This document shows, in pieces, positions 18,051 to 26,972 of a stretch of 64,000 nt of DNA. The number at the start of each line of letters is the position of its first letter. The stretch's first letter is position 1. A model generated the notes under the pieces. It saw only the letters and a program-made list of their open reading frames with translations, had not been told where the DNA came from and ran no database searches. The position numbers and the translations under genes were made by a program. The stretch comes from Ectothiorhodospira mobilis (GTDB taxonomy: Bacteria; Pseudomonadota; Gammaproteobacteria; Ectothiorhodospirales; Ectothiorhodospiraceae), in contig NZ_NRSK01000006.1 of assembly GCF_016584115.1 (NCBI RefSeq), positions 53,579-117,578 on the forward strand, in the 5' to 3' direction.

Positions 18051-18174
18051 GGCACCGGGTCATGTCCTTCCAATACGGTTATTGGTTGAATTCAGGGGGA
18101 GAGGATATTGGATTCTCCGGGTTCTCCGATGGAGTTCTTCCACCTGCGGCCGCCGCCGATGGCCCCCTTAGGGT

Positions 18175-19497
18175 TTACAAGTAGGGCGCCAGCATGCCGT
18201 GGATATCCACCCGGGCCTGCAGCTTGCGGCAGAGCATGAAGGTGCCCATGAATTTGCGGTGCAGGAAGAGGGTGGCCGGTTCGGGCATGTTGTTGAAGCG
18301 CTGGTCCAGGAACAGCTCCCGGCCGCGGTGGAAGACCCGTTCGAACAGGTCCGACTGGCCGAAGTCGTACGGGCCGGGGGTGCGCACCGGCTCCCCGGAG
18401 AGATGCAGCAGCTCCAGCATCTCCCTCACCTCCACCGCGGGGGAGGTCTCGGTGAGGTATCCCAGATCGATGCAGGCCCGGTGCATGGCCTCCCGGTCCC
18501 CGTCCCGGGTGGCCCGGGCCAGGCGGCGGTAGGTCTCCACCCAGTGTGCATGGATGGTATGGGCGGCGCCGTAGTCCAGCAGGGCGATGCGGCGGGTGTC
18601 GGCGTCGTAGAGGTAGTTGCTGAAATTGGGGTCGGTCTGCACCAGGCCGAAGTCGAACAGCTCGCGGAAGGTGAGCCGGGCCAGCAGTCCGGCCACCCGG
18701 TCCCGGTCCGCCTGGCTGTGCCGGGTCTCCACCACCCGGTCCACCGGCTCGCCGGAGAGGAAATCCATGGCCAGGATCCGCGGTGTGCACAGGTCCCGGT
18801 GCGGCCGGGGGACGATCAGGTCCGGGTCCTCCCCGAGGCGGTCGGCGTAGGTCTCCATGGCATCCGCTTCGGCGGCGTAGTCCGTCTCCCGGTGCAGCTG
18901 GCGGCGGGCCTCCTCGAACAGGGGGGCCGGGTCCACGCCGCTGGGCATCATGCGGAAGTTCTTCACCAGGAAGGAGAGATTACGGATGTCGCTGTCGATG
19001 CTCTCTTTCACGCCGGGGAACTGGATCTTCAGGGCCAGTTCCCGCCCGTCCCGGGTGCGGGCCCGGTGCACCTGGCCGATGGAGGCGGCGGCGATGGGGG
19101 TGAGGTCCATGTGCTCGAAGCGCTGTTCCCAGCCCCGGCCGTATTCCCGGTTGAGCACGGCACTGAGCTGGCCCAGGGGCATGGGCTCGGCGCTCTGGCG
19201 CAGCGCCCCCAGGATCTCCGTCACCTCGGGACCGAAGATGTCGCTGCCGTCCATGGACATGAGCTGGCCCATCTTCATGACGGCGCCGCGCATGCGTGCC
19301 AGGCGCTGGGTGAAGCGCCGGGCGTGGGGGCCTGAGAGGGGGATGCGCCCCGGGGCGGGTCCATGCCGGGAGAGTTGGGTGAGCCCCTTGACGCCGATGC
19401 CGGCGGCCAGGGAGCCGGAGGCCATGCCCAGGTGCCACAGACGGCCGAGACGGGAACTGGGAACGGGATTGGAACGGCGCTTGGTGTCGTCCGGCAT
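18175..19497 (-). CDS. ABC1/AarF/UbiB-type atypical kinase
   Basis: A 440-residue member of the UbiB/ADCK protein-kinase-like family. The diagnostic motifs are visible: KxGQ in VMKMGQLMSMDG, the alanine-rich nucleotide loop AAASIGQVH, ALKIQFPG with the lysine of subdomain II, QTDPNFSNY in place of the usual DxHxGN catalytic loop, and LLDYGA for the metal-binding Asp. Relatives support ubiquinone synthesis through an ATPase activity. It lacks the C-terminal membrane helices of UbiB itself, so it is an ADCK3/4-like paralogue. It reads in the same direction as the decarboxylase, 78 bases downstream of it. Confidence 0.88.
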   Translation of the reverse strand: MPDDTKRRSNPVPSSRLGRLWHLGMASGSLAAGIGVKGLTQLSRHGPAPGRIPLSGPHARRFTQRLARMRGAVMKMGQLMSMDGSDIFGPEVTEILGALRQSAEPMPLGQLSAVLNREYGRGWEQRFEHMDLTPIAAASIGQVHRARTRDGRELALKIQFPGVKESIDSDIRNLSFLVKNFRMMPSGVDPAPLFEEARRQLHRETDYAAEADAMETYADRLGEDPDLIVPRPHRDLCTPRILAMDFLSGEPVDRVVETRHSQADRDRVAGLLARLTFRELFDFGLVQTDPNFSNYLYDADTRRIALLDYGAAHTIHAHWVETYRRLARATRDGDREAMHRACIDLGYLTETSPAVEVREMLELLHLSGEPVRTPGPYDFGQSDLFERVFHRGRELFLDQRFNNMPEPATLFLHRKFMGTFMLCRKLQARVDIHGMLAPYL

Positions 19498-19575
19498 GAG
19501 GCGGTCCTTGGGTCGGATGTATCAGGGACCGCTTATACTGGAGCGCCTTTCAACCGAGTGCAATACCCGGGTATT

Positions 19576-20814
19576 TCATACCAGCACCTCCAGGGCGGGG
19601 GGATGGCCCAGGAACCGCTCGGGGCTGGCGCTGTGGCCGTAGGCGCCGGACTGGTGGATCACCACCAGATCGCCGGGGGCGGCGGGGGGCAGCGGCAGGC
19701 GGTCGGCCAGCAGGTCCAGGGGGGTGCACAGGGGCCCCACCACCGAGACGGTCTCCCGCTCGGCCACGTCCATGCGGTTGCCGATGACCACCGGGTAGTT
19801 CTTGCGGATGATCTGGCCGAAATTGCCGGAGGCGGCCAGGTGGTGGTGCAGACCGCCGTCGGTCACCAGGAAGGGATGCCCCCGGGAGGTCTTGCGGTCC
19901 AGGACGCGGCAGACATAGATCCCCGCCTCCCCCACCAGGTAGCGTCCCAGTTCCAGGATCAGCCGGGCCTCGGGGAGGTCCCGGGCCGCGCGCGCCACGA
20001 GCTCCGCCAGATGCCCGCCGATGGGTGCCGGATCCAGGGGGCTTTCCCCGGGGAAGTAGGGGATGCCGAAGCCCCCGCCCAGATTCAGGCTGCGCACCGG
20101 GGCCGGGGCGTGTTCCGCCAGGCGCAGGGCCAGGTCAAAGCACTGGTGCTGGGCCTCGATGATGGCCTCGGCCCGCAGGTTCTGTGAGCCGGCGAAGAGG
20201 TGGAAACCCTCGAAGGACAGGCCGGCCTTGCCGAGGGCCCGCAGCAGTTCCGGGACCTGCTCGGCGTCCACGCCGAAGGGCTTGGGACCGCCCCCCATCT
20301 TCATGCCGGAACTCTTGAGCTCGAAGTCGGGATTGACCCGCACCGCCACCCGGGCGGGGAGTCCCAGGTTCCGGGAAGCCTGAGCCAAAAGCGGTATCTC
20401 GCGGAAGGATTCCAGGTTCACCAGGATGCCGGCGGCCACGGCCTGGTGCAGTTCCTCCGCCCGTTTGCCGGGGCCGGCAAAACTGATCTCGGCGGGATCG
20501 GCGCCGGCGTCCAGGGCGGTTTTCAGCTCGCCGGCGGAGGCCACGTCGAGGCCGTCCACCTGGCCGGCCAGGTGGGCCACCAGGGCGGGCATGGGGTTGG
20601 CCTTGATGGCGTAGTGCAGCCGCACCCCCTCGGGCAGGTGGGCCCGCAGCCGTTTCACCCGGCGGGTGAGGAGGGCCCGGTCGTAGGCGTAGAAGGGGGT
20701 CTGCCCCACCCGCGCCGCCAGGCGGGTGAGGGGCAGGCCGCCGATGAGCAGTTCCCCATCCTGCACGGCGAAGCCTTCGGCGGGGGCGTGGCCAGGGGCG
20801 GTGGTGTCATTCAC
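19576..20814 (-). CDS. PLP-dependent decarboxylase, exosortase-A-associated type
   Basis: A 412-residue fold-type III (alanine racemase/ornithine-decarboxylase-like) enzyme. Lys71 in LHYAIKANP is the Schiff-base lysine; NLGGGFGIPYFPGE binds the cofactor phosphate, LELGRYLVGEAG and GPLCTPLDLLADR complete the site. Long stretches (AGPGKRAEELHQAVAAGILVN, SSGMKMGGGPKPFGVD, LVTDGGLHHHLAASG) match what I know of the subgroup called 'pyridoxal-dependent decarboxylase, exosortase A system-associated' (TIGR03099). Its substrate is unknown; it is thought to work with the neighbouring acyl-CoA ligase in polysaccharide modification. It overlaps that ligase by 8 bases. Confidence 0.88.
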   Translation of the reverse strand: MNDTTAPGHAPAEGFAVQDGELLIGGLPLTRLAARVGQTPFYAYDRALLTRRVKRLRAHLPEGVRLHYAIKANPMPALVAHLAGQVDGLDVASAGELKTALDAGADPAEISFAGPGKRAEELHQAVAAGILVNLESFREIPLLAQASRNLGLPARVAVRVNPDFELKSSGMKMGGGPKPFGVDAEQVPELLRALGKAGLSFEGFHLFAGSQNLRAEAIIEAQHQCFDLALRLAEHAPAPVRSLNLGGGFGIPYFPGESPLDPAPIGGHLAELVARAARDLPEARLILELGRYLVGEAGIYVCRVLDRKTSRGHPFLVTDGGLHHHLAASGNFGQIIRKNYPVVIGNRMDVAERETVSVVGPLCTPLDLLADRLPLPPAAPGDLVVIHQSGAYGHSASPERFLGHPPALEVLV

Positions 20815-22414
20815 GGCTGTACCTCGCGGCCAGGGTCTTGCGGTCCAGTTTGCCGTTGGGATTGCGCGGCAGGGGGCCTGTGTGTACGTGGATCTCGGCA
20901 GGGACCATATAGGCGGGCATGCGGCTGCGGCATTCCGTCATCAGGGCCTCGCGGTCCATCTCTTCCCCGTCGGAGGGGGTGACCACCACGAGGATGGCCT
21001 GTCCCAGGGTGGGGTGGGGCACGCCGAAGGCCACGCATTCCCCCACCTTTTGCGTGGCGTAGAGGATCTCCTCCACCTCCGTGGGGCTGACCCGGTAGCC
21101 GGAGGTCTTGATCATCTCGTCGCGGCGGCCGATGAAGTAGAGGTACCCCTCCTCATCGCGGCGCACGGTGTCCCCGGAGAACACGGCCATCTCCGGCAGC
21201 ACCAGGCCCCCGGGACGCCCGGGGGTCGTGGCGGGCAGGGGACGGAAGTGGCGCGCGGTGCGCTCCGGGTCGTTCCAGTAGCCCTGGGCCACCAGGGCCC
21301 CGCGCTGCACCAGTTCGCCGGGTTCGTTGGGGGCGCAGGGGCTGCCGTCCTCCCGCAGCACCAGCACCTCGGCGTTGGGGATGGCCTTGCCGATGGAGTC
21401 CGGGCGCCGGTCCACCTCCTCCGGGGGCAGGTAGGTGGCGCGGAAGGCCTCGGTGAGGCCGTACATGAGGTAGGGCCGGGTGCGGGGCAGGATCCGGCGC
21501 AGGCGCTGCAGGGTCTCCCGGGGCATGCGCCCGCCGGTGTTGGCGATGTAGCGCAGGTGGTCGCGGATGCCCTGGGGCCATTCCAGCGCGGCCAGCTGGA
21601 TCCACAGGGGCGGGACCGCGGTCAGGCCGGTGACCCGTTCCCGTTCCAGGGCCTTGAGCACGTCCCGGGGCAGGAGGTGGTTGAGCAGGATCACCCGGGC
21701 CCCGCTGGCGAAGGCGGTGGTGAGCTGGGAGAAGCCGGCGTCGAAGGACAGGGGCAGGGCGGCCAGCAGGGTGTCGTCGGGACGGTTCTCCAGGTATTGG
21801 GCCACGCTCCGGGCCCCCATGACCAGATTGCGGTGGGAGAGCACCACCCCCTTGGGGCCGCCGGTGCTGCCCGAGGTATAGAGGATGGCCGCCATATCCG
21901 TGTCGATCACCCGGGGCGGCGGGCCGGGGGCCTCCGTGGGGAGCTCGGACCAGGTGTGGCAGGCGGCGGGTCCGGTGGACGCCGTTCCCCCCCGGGTGTC
22001 CTGGAGGGTCGATGCGTCCACAAGGAGGATGTGGCGCAGGTCGTGGCAGTGTTCCAGGGTGTCCCTCAGGGCCGTGAGCCGGGATGCGGAGGTGACCAGC
22101 ACGCGCACGTTGCAGTGGCGCAGGATGTAGCCCACCTGCTGTGCCTTGAGCACGGGGTTGATGGGCACGAAGGCTCCGCCGGCGGCGCTGGTGCCAAAGA
22201 GGGCGGTTACCGTCTCCAGGCGCTTCTCCAGGTACACCGCCACCCGTTCCCCCCGTTCCAGGTCCAGGGCCTGCAGTGCGGCGGCAAAGCCTTGGATGGC
22301 GGTGGCAAGGCCGGCATAGTCCAGGTGCCGCTCGCCGTGGCGGACAGCGGTGGCCTCTGGGGCGTGTTCCGCCTGGTGGAGCGGCAGGTGGTGCAGGAGA
22401 TGGCTGGCATGCAT
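20807..22414 (-). CDS. AMP-dependent acyl-CoA ligase, exosortase-A-associated type
   Basis: A 535-residue ANL-superfamily adenylating enzyme. The phosphate-binding loop YTSGSTGGPKGVVLSH, the YGLTEAF motif, GRRDEMIKTSGYRVSPTEVEEI hinge and the C-terminal NPNGKLDRK with the catalytic lysine are all present. YLEKRLETVTALFG and VPINPVLKAQQV resemble the subgroup named 'acyl-CoA ligase (AMP-forming), exosortase A system-associated' (TIGR03098). Acyl substrate unknown. It is translationally coupled to the decarboxylase (8-base overlap). The usual companion acyl carrier protein gene is not adjacent: upstream is a divergent protease gene across a 174-base gap. Confidence 0.88.
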   Translation of the reverse strand: MHASHLLHHLPLHQAEHAPEATAVRHGERHLDYAGLATAIQGFAAALQALDLERGERVAVYLEKRLETVTALFGTSAAGGAFVPINPVLKAQQVGYILRHCNVRVLVTSASRLTALRDTLEHCHDLRHILLVDASTLQDTRGGTASTGPAACHTWSELPTEAPGPPPRVIDTDMAAILYTSGSTGGPKGVVLSHRNLVMGARSVAQYLENRPDDTLLAALPLSFDAGFSQLTTAFASGARVILLNHLLPRDVLKALERERVTGLTAVPPLWIQLAALEWPQGIRDHLRYIANTGGRMPRETLQRLRRILPRTRPYLMYGLTEAFRATYLPPEEVDRRPDSIGKAIPNAEVLVLREDGSPCAPNEPGELVQRGALVAQGYWNDPERTARHFRPLPATTPGRPGGLVLPEMAVFSGDTVRRDEEGYLYFIGRRDEMIKTSGYRVSPTEVEEILYATQKVGECVAFGVPHPTLGQAILVVVTPSDGEEMDREALMTECRSRMPAYMVPAEIHVHTGPLPRNPNGKLDRKTLAARYSRE

Positions 22415-22588
22415 GTCAGGACCCCGGGATAGGCTGCGGGTGGCTGCCGAATGTCGCGGATGCCGGTTCCGATCTTAGCAGCGTGGGCGCAGAATCGGGA
22501 TCCGATTGCCCGCCGTCGGCGGGTTGATGCTAGATTCCTTTCCAGGACGGGCGCGGTGCGTCTGTCTCCGCCAAGCGTAGGGAGAGGG

Positions 22589-23395
22589 ATGATGTGGCAT
22601 CGCTTGATGATGGGGTATCGCGGAGGGTTGCTGGCCGCTTGCCTGTGCCTCCTGTGGATGGCGTGGCCGGGGACTGTGGGGGCCGGGGGACTGGCGGACA
22701 CGGTGGAGGAGGTCACGCCTTCGGTGCTCGGGGTGGGGACCTGGCAGTCCACCCGCAGCCCCCGGGCCGATCTGCGCGGGACGGGGTTTGTGGTGGGGGA
22801 CGGGCGTCATGTGGTCACCAACCATCACGTCATCCCGCCAATCCTGGATACGGAGAACCGGGAGCATCTGGCGGTGTTCGTGCCGGGGCGGGGGGGCAAG
22901 GGGGTGGAGATGCGCCCGGCCCGTCGGGTGGCCCTGGATGAACGCCGGGACCTGGCCCTGCTGCGTATCGAGGGCAGGCCGCTGCCCGCCCTGCGCATCG
23001 GGGACTCCGGCAGGCTGCGGCCGGGGGATGAGGTCGCCCTCACGGGTTTCCCCATCGGCGCGGTCCTGGGTCTGGTGCCGGCCACCCATGTGGGGATCGT
23101 CTCCGCCATCACCCCCATCGCCCTGCCCATGCACTCCACGCAGAACCTGGATCCGGCGGTGATCCGCCGGCTGCGGGACCCTTTCGATGTCTTTCAGCTG
23201 GATCTCACCGCCTATCCCGGCAACAGCGGTGGCCCGCTCTTCCGGCCCGGTGAGCCCCGGGTCGTCGGCGTGCTGAACATGGTCTTCGTCAAGGAGGGCC
23301 GGGAACGGGCCCTGGACCGGCCCAGCGGGATCAGCTACGCCATCCCGGGGAACCACGTGCGTGACCTCATGCGGCAGGTGGATCTGACCCCCTGA
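22589..23395 (+). CDS. Secreted trypsin-like serine protease
   Basis: A 268-residue S1-family (HtrA-like without PDZ) protease. A signal peptide ends near TVGA|GG (residue 32). The catalytic triad reads His80 (VTNHHVI), Asp121 (RRDLALL) and Ser213 (GNSGGP). No PDZ domain follows. ATG at 22589 directly follows GGGAGAGGG; 22592 and 22607 are alternatives. The stop overlaps the next ATG (TGATG at 23393-23397), so it is coupled to the large VanZ/ligase gene and probably acts on the periplasmic face near it. It is divergent from the acyl-CoA ligase. Substrate unknown. Confidence 0.85.
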   Translation: MMWHRLMMGYRGGLLAACLCLLWMAWPGTVGAGGLADTVEEVTPSVLGVGTWQSTRSPRADLRGTGFVVGDGRHVVTNHHVIPPILDTENREHLAVFVPGRGGKGVEMRPARRVALDERRDLALLRIEGRPLPALRIGDSGRLRPGDEVALTGFPIGAVLGLVPATHVGIVSAITPIALPMHSTQNLDPAVIRRLRDPFDVFQLDLTAYPGNSGGPLFRPGEPRVVGVLNMVFVKEGRERALDRPSGISYAIPGNHVRDLMRQVDLTP

Positions 23396-26300
23396 TGCCC
23401 CGGTCGCAGACGTCCCGGTGGGCGCTGGCCGCCTGGTTGTCCCTGGCGGCCGTGCTCTATGTCACCCTGCTGCCCTTCGAGTTCGAGGATCATGGCCTGG
23501 CGGAGGGTTGGCGGCATTTCACGGCCTTGAGCCCGGGGCGCATGCAGGCGGCAGACCGCCAGCAGTGGGTGGCCAATGTCCTCATGTTTCTGCCCCTGGG
23601 GTTCTTCTGGAGCGGCTGGCTGCAGGCGGGGGTGCATGGCCGGGTGGCCGCCTGGGCGGTGGCTTTTTCGGTGATCGCCCTGGGAACGGTCACCACGGTC
23701 ACGGTGGAGTTTCTGCATTTCTGGATCCCGGAACGGGAATCCTCATTGCTGGATATGAGTGGCAACGCCCTGGGGGCGCTGCTGGGGGTGCTGGCCTGGC
23801 ACGGGCTGGCGGGACGGCGGGGAGGGCGCCTGTTGCTGCGGCTCCAGCGGGGCGGCATGGAGGCACTGCGGGCGGGGCTGGCGCTGTATGCCGGTCTGTA
23901 CCTGCTCCTGGCCCTGCTGCCCCTGGATTTCATGCTCTCCTGGGCGGAGGTGGCGGCCAAATTCTCCGGGGACGGTTGGGGGATCTGGCGGGCCGGCGGC
24001 GGGGTGGACGATCTGCGCTGGGTGCTGCTGCGCCTGCTGGAGGTGTTGCTCACCCTGCCGCTTGGGGCGCTCCTGGCCATGGGGGTGGGGAAGCGATGGA
24101 CGGGGATGGGTCTCCTGGCCGGGGCGATCCTCTCCGGTCTGGGATTGGGCCTGCTGCTGGAATGGGGTCAGTTCCTCACCGTGAACGGGGTGGCCGAGGG
24201 GGCCTCGGTCCTTTTCCGGGCGGTGGGGGTGGTGGCCGGAATGGCCCTCTTTCAGGGCCGCGGGCTGCTGCATCCTGAGAGGGTGCGCCCCTGGATCAGG
24301 CCATTGCTGGGCCTGGCTGTCCTCCCCTACCTGTTTCTCCTGGTCCTGCTGACTCTGGGGGGGCAGGGCTTTTCACCGGAGCCGGCGGTGGCGGAGAAGC
24401 TGTCGGACCTGCGCCTGCTGCCCGGTTACTACCACTATCATGTGTCCGAGGCGGCGGCCATCTCCAGCGTGTTCCTGCATCTGTCCCTCTATGCCCCCCT
24501 GGGCGCTGGCGCCTGGCTCTGGTATTGGGGCAATGGCCGGATTCCCCGTGCCGGAGCGGCTCTGGCGGTCTCCTGGGCCTTCGGACTGGCACTGCTGATG
24601 GAGACGGGCAAGCTCGTTCTGGATGGGCTGCGCCCCGATCCGGCCGGGCCTTTCATTGCCGCCATTGCCGCCGGACTGGCCTGGGTGATCTGTGCCTGGC
24701 TGCGGGCTGGGGTGGAGGGGGCCACCGGGTCGGTGCCCGCAGCGATGGCCCCATCCCGGGGCGCTGCCCTGGCCTTTCCCGGTTTCGTCCCCGATGCCAC
24801 CGGTACCATTCCCCGCTTCGGCCACCGCAACGGGGATGTATCGAGGAATGGGCCGGGTCCGGAACGACGGTCCAGCAGGGACGGACGGGGGATGCCTCCC
24901 GGGCGGAGGGAGGCGGTTCCCGGATGCAAGTCCACGGGAGACATGGGTCCGTCCCCATGGATGATCCCCGGGGTGTTGCTGGCCGTGCTGGCCCTGGCTC
25001 TGGCACTGCTCTGGCCTGTCGCTCCCGTGTGGCTGGCGATGGGCATCGTGGTCTATGGGGTGCTGCTCTGGTACCGACCGGATCTGGCCTGGCTGCTGAT
25101 CCCGCCCCTGGTCCCCCTTCTGGATCTCTCATTGTGGACGGGATGGCGGTATCTGGATGAACTGGATCTGTTCCTGCTGGCCACCGCCGCCGTGCTCTGC
25201 CTGCGCTGGCGGCCCGTGGACGGTGCCCGCTGGCTGCCCCCGGTCCTGGCCTGGGCCTTTGGGGCCCTGGCCCTTTCCACGGCGGTGAGCCTGCTGCTGG
25301 CCCTGACGCCGCCGCCCCCCGTGACTGTCGATACCTGGGCCCGGTACACCCATCCCTATCATGGACTGCGCGTGGTCAAGGGACTGTTCTGGGCGCTGCT
25401 CCTGTTCATCCTGACACGTGGGCTGGTGCGCTCGCCGGGCTGGCTGTTGAGCCATCGTCTCCTCCCGGGGATGGTCCTGTCCCTGGCCATGGGACTGGTG
25501 ACGGTGCTTTATGAACGCTGGGCCTATCCGGGGCTGCTGGATTTCGAAAGCGGCTATCGGATTACTGGAAATTTCACCGACATGCATGTGGGCGGCCCCA
25601 GCATCGAGACCTTCCTGGTGATGGCCATGCCCTGGGCGTTGCTTTGGGTCTGGCGACGGCGAACGGCACCAGCGGTCGCGGCCGCCGCCGTCCTGCTTGT
25701 TGTAGGGATCTATGCCCTGGCCGTGACCTACTCCCGGGGAGGATACCTGGGCCTGGCCGTGGCGGCGGGTGTGGTCTTGACCGGGATGATCGCCGCCGCC
25801 GCGGCCTCGCGACAGCGGGGACTTCTGCCCCTGATGCTGGTGGTGCCCCTGCTGGTGGGCGGGGTGGCCCTGCCCTGGGTCGCGGGGGGGCATGTGGGTG
25901 AACGGATGGATCGGGTGGAGGCGGACTTTGAGCGGCGCATGGAACACTGGCGCCTGGCCCTGGATCTGCGCCCGCCGGGTGTGATGCCGGGGCTGTTCGG
26001 GTCCGGTCCGGGGGCCTTCCCGGGGATCTATGCCGCGGGTAATCCCGCCGCACGCCTTCCCGGGAATTTCGCCCTGGAGGATGGGGCCCTTCTCCTGGGC
26101 GGTGGGGATTCGCTGTATATGAATCAGCGTCTGGGGCACCTCCCCGCGGGGGGCTATACCCTCACCCTCCAGGCCCGCGCCGACGCCGGGGTGGAACTTG
26201 GCATCCACGTGTGCCGCAAGAAGATCCGGGGCAGTTTCGGGTGTCATCACGCCCGGCTGGAGTGGCCAGCCGGCGCCTCACAGGGAGAGGAGCGGACATG

Positions 26301-26847
26301 GCGTTTCGAGCATCGGCCCGGACCGCGGGAAGCGCAGGGCTGGGTCTTGACCCTGGCCGCCCCCGCGGCATCGGATCCGATCCGCGTGGAAGATGTGAGC
26401 CTGGTCTCCAGTGATGGGCGGGAATGGCTGCGCAATGGCGAATTCTCCCAGGGGCTGCGTCACTGGTATTTCACCACCGATCACCTCTGGCCCTGGCGTG
26501 TGGAGAACCAGTTTCTGGAGATCCTGTTCGACCGGGGATGGCTGGGCCTGGTGGCCTTTTGCGGGGTCCTGGTGGCGGGGCTGGGCTACCTGGCCCGGGG
26601 GGCTTTAGGGGGGCATTTCACCGATGCCGTGCTGCTGGCCTCCCTGACCGGGGTCCTGGGGGTGGGAATATTCGGGACGGTGTTCTGGTCCCCCCGTCTG
26701 GCCCTGCTTTTCTATCTGATCCTGCTTCTGGGGGTGGCGGCGGCCAGGGAACGTACGCTCCTGGAAGCCGTCCCGATGGGGTCCCGGGGCCACGATCCGG
26801 GGCGGATCCCGCCCCCGGATGCCGGGTTCGTGCGCGGGGTGGAATGA
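23395..26847 (+). CDS. Giant VanZ-repeat / O-antigen-ligase-like fusion protein
   Basis: A 1150-residue membrane protein. Three VanZ-like modules appear in tandem: residues about 5-140 (TLLPFEFEDHG, ANVLMFLPLGFF, ESSLLDMSGNALGALLG), about 155-290 (LLPLDFMLSW, LLTLPLGALLA, LLLEWGQF), and about 300-440 (SVFLHLSLYAPLGAGAW, LLMETGKLVLDG). A polar, low-complexity linker (about 445-515) leads to a Wzy/WaaL-type segment (about 520-830: ITGNFTDMHVGG, TYSRGGYLGLA), then a large periplasmic loop with a beta-rich, carbohydrate-binding-like domain (about 875-1010) and final membrane helices. This suggests polymerisation or ligation of a glycan with built-in accessory domains; the activity is inferred. 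It starts inside the protease stop codon. Confidence 0.8.
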   Translation: MPRSQTSRWALAAWLSLAAVLYVTLLPFEFEDHGLAEGWRHFTALSPGRMQAADRQQWVANVLMFLPLGFFWSGWLQAGVHGRVAAWAVAFSVIALGTVTTVTVEFLHFWIPERESSLLDMSGNALGALLGVLAWHGLAGRRGGRLLLRLQRGGMEALRAGLALYAGLYLLLALLPLDFMLSWAEVAAKFSGDGWGIWRAGGGVDDLRWVLLRLLEVLLTLPLGALLAMGVGKRWTGMGLLAGAILSGLGLGLLLEWGQFLTVNGVAEGASVLFRAVGVVAGMALFQGRGLLHPERVRPWIRPLLGLAVLPYLFLLVLLTLGGQGFSPEPAVAEKLSDLRLLPGYYHYHVSEAAAISSVFLHLSLYAPLGAGAWLWYWGNGRIPRAGAALAVSWAFGLALLMETGKLVLDGLRPDPAGPFIAAIAAGLAWVICAWLRAGVEGATGSVPAAMAPSRGAALAFPGFVPDATGTIPRFGHRNGDVSRNGPGPERRSSRDGRGMPPGRREAVPGCKSTGDMGPSPWMIPGVLLAVLALALALLWPVAPVWLAMGIVVYGVLLWYRPDLAWLLIPPLVPLLDLSLWTGWRYLDELDLFLLATAAVLCLRWRPVDGARWLPPVLAWAFGALALSTAVSLLLALTPPPPVTVDTWARYTHPYHGLRVVKGLFWALLLFILTRGLVRSPGWLLSHRLLPGMVLSLAMGLVTVLYERWAYPGLLDFESGYRITGNFTDMHVGGPSIETFLVMAMPWALLWVWRRRTAPAVAAAAVLLVVGIYALAVTYSRGGYLGLAVAAGVVLTGMIAAAAASRQRGLLPLMLVVPLLVGGVALPWVAGGHVGERMDRVEADFERRMEHWRLALDLRPPGVMPGLFGSGPGAFPGIYAAGNPAARLPGNFALEDGALLLGGGDSLYMNQRLGHLPAGGYTLTLQARADAGVELGIHVCRKKIRGSFGCHHARLEWPAGASQGEERTWRFEHRPGPREAQGWVLTLAAPAASDPIRVEDVSLVSSDGREWLRNGEFSQGLRHWYFTTDHLWPWRVENQFLEILFDRGWLGLVAFCGVLVAGLGYLARGALGGHFTDAVLLASLTGVLGVGIFGTVFWSPRLALLFYLILLLGVAAARERTLLEAVPMGSRGHDPGRIPPPDAGFVRGVE

Positions 26848-26972
26848 GTGTCGGGATTTTTTGCAATCCCCCTCATCGGGGTGAGAACGGGTTCACAATG
26901 GGAAATATGGAAGGGTGCCGCCTGCGATGTCCCGCGGGATTTGGACCACAATAGGGATATGCGGATGCCGTT

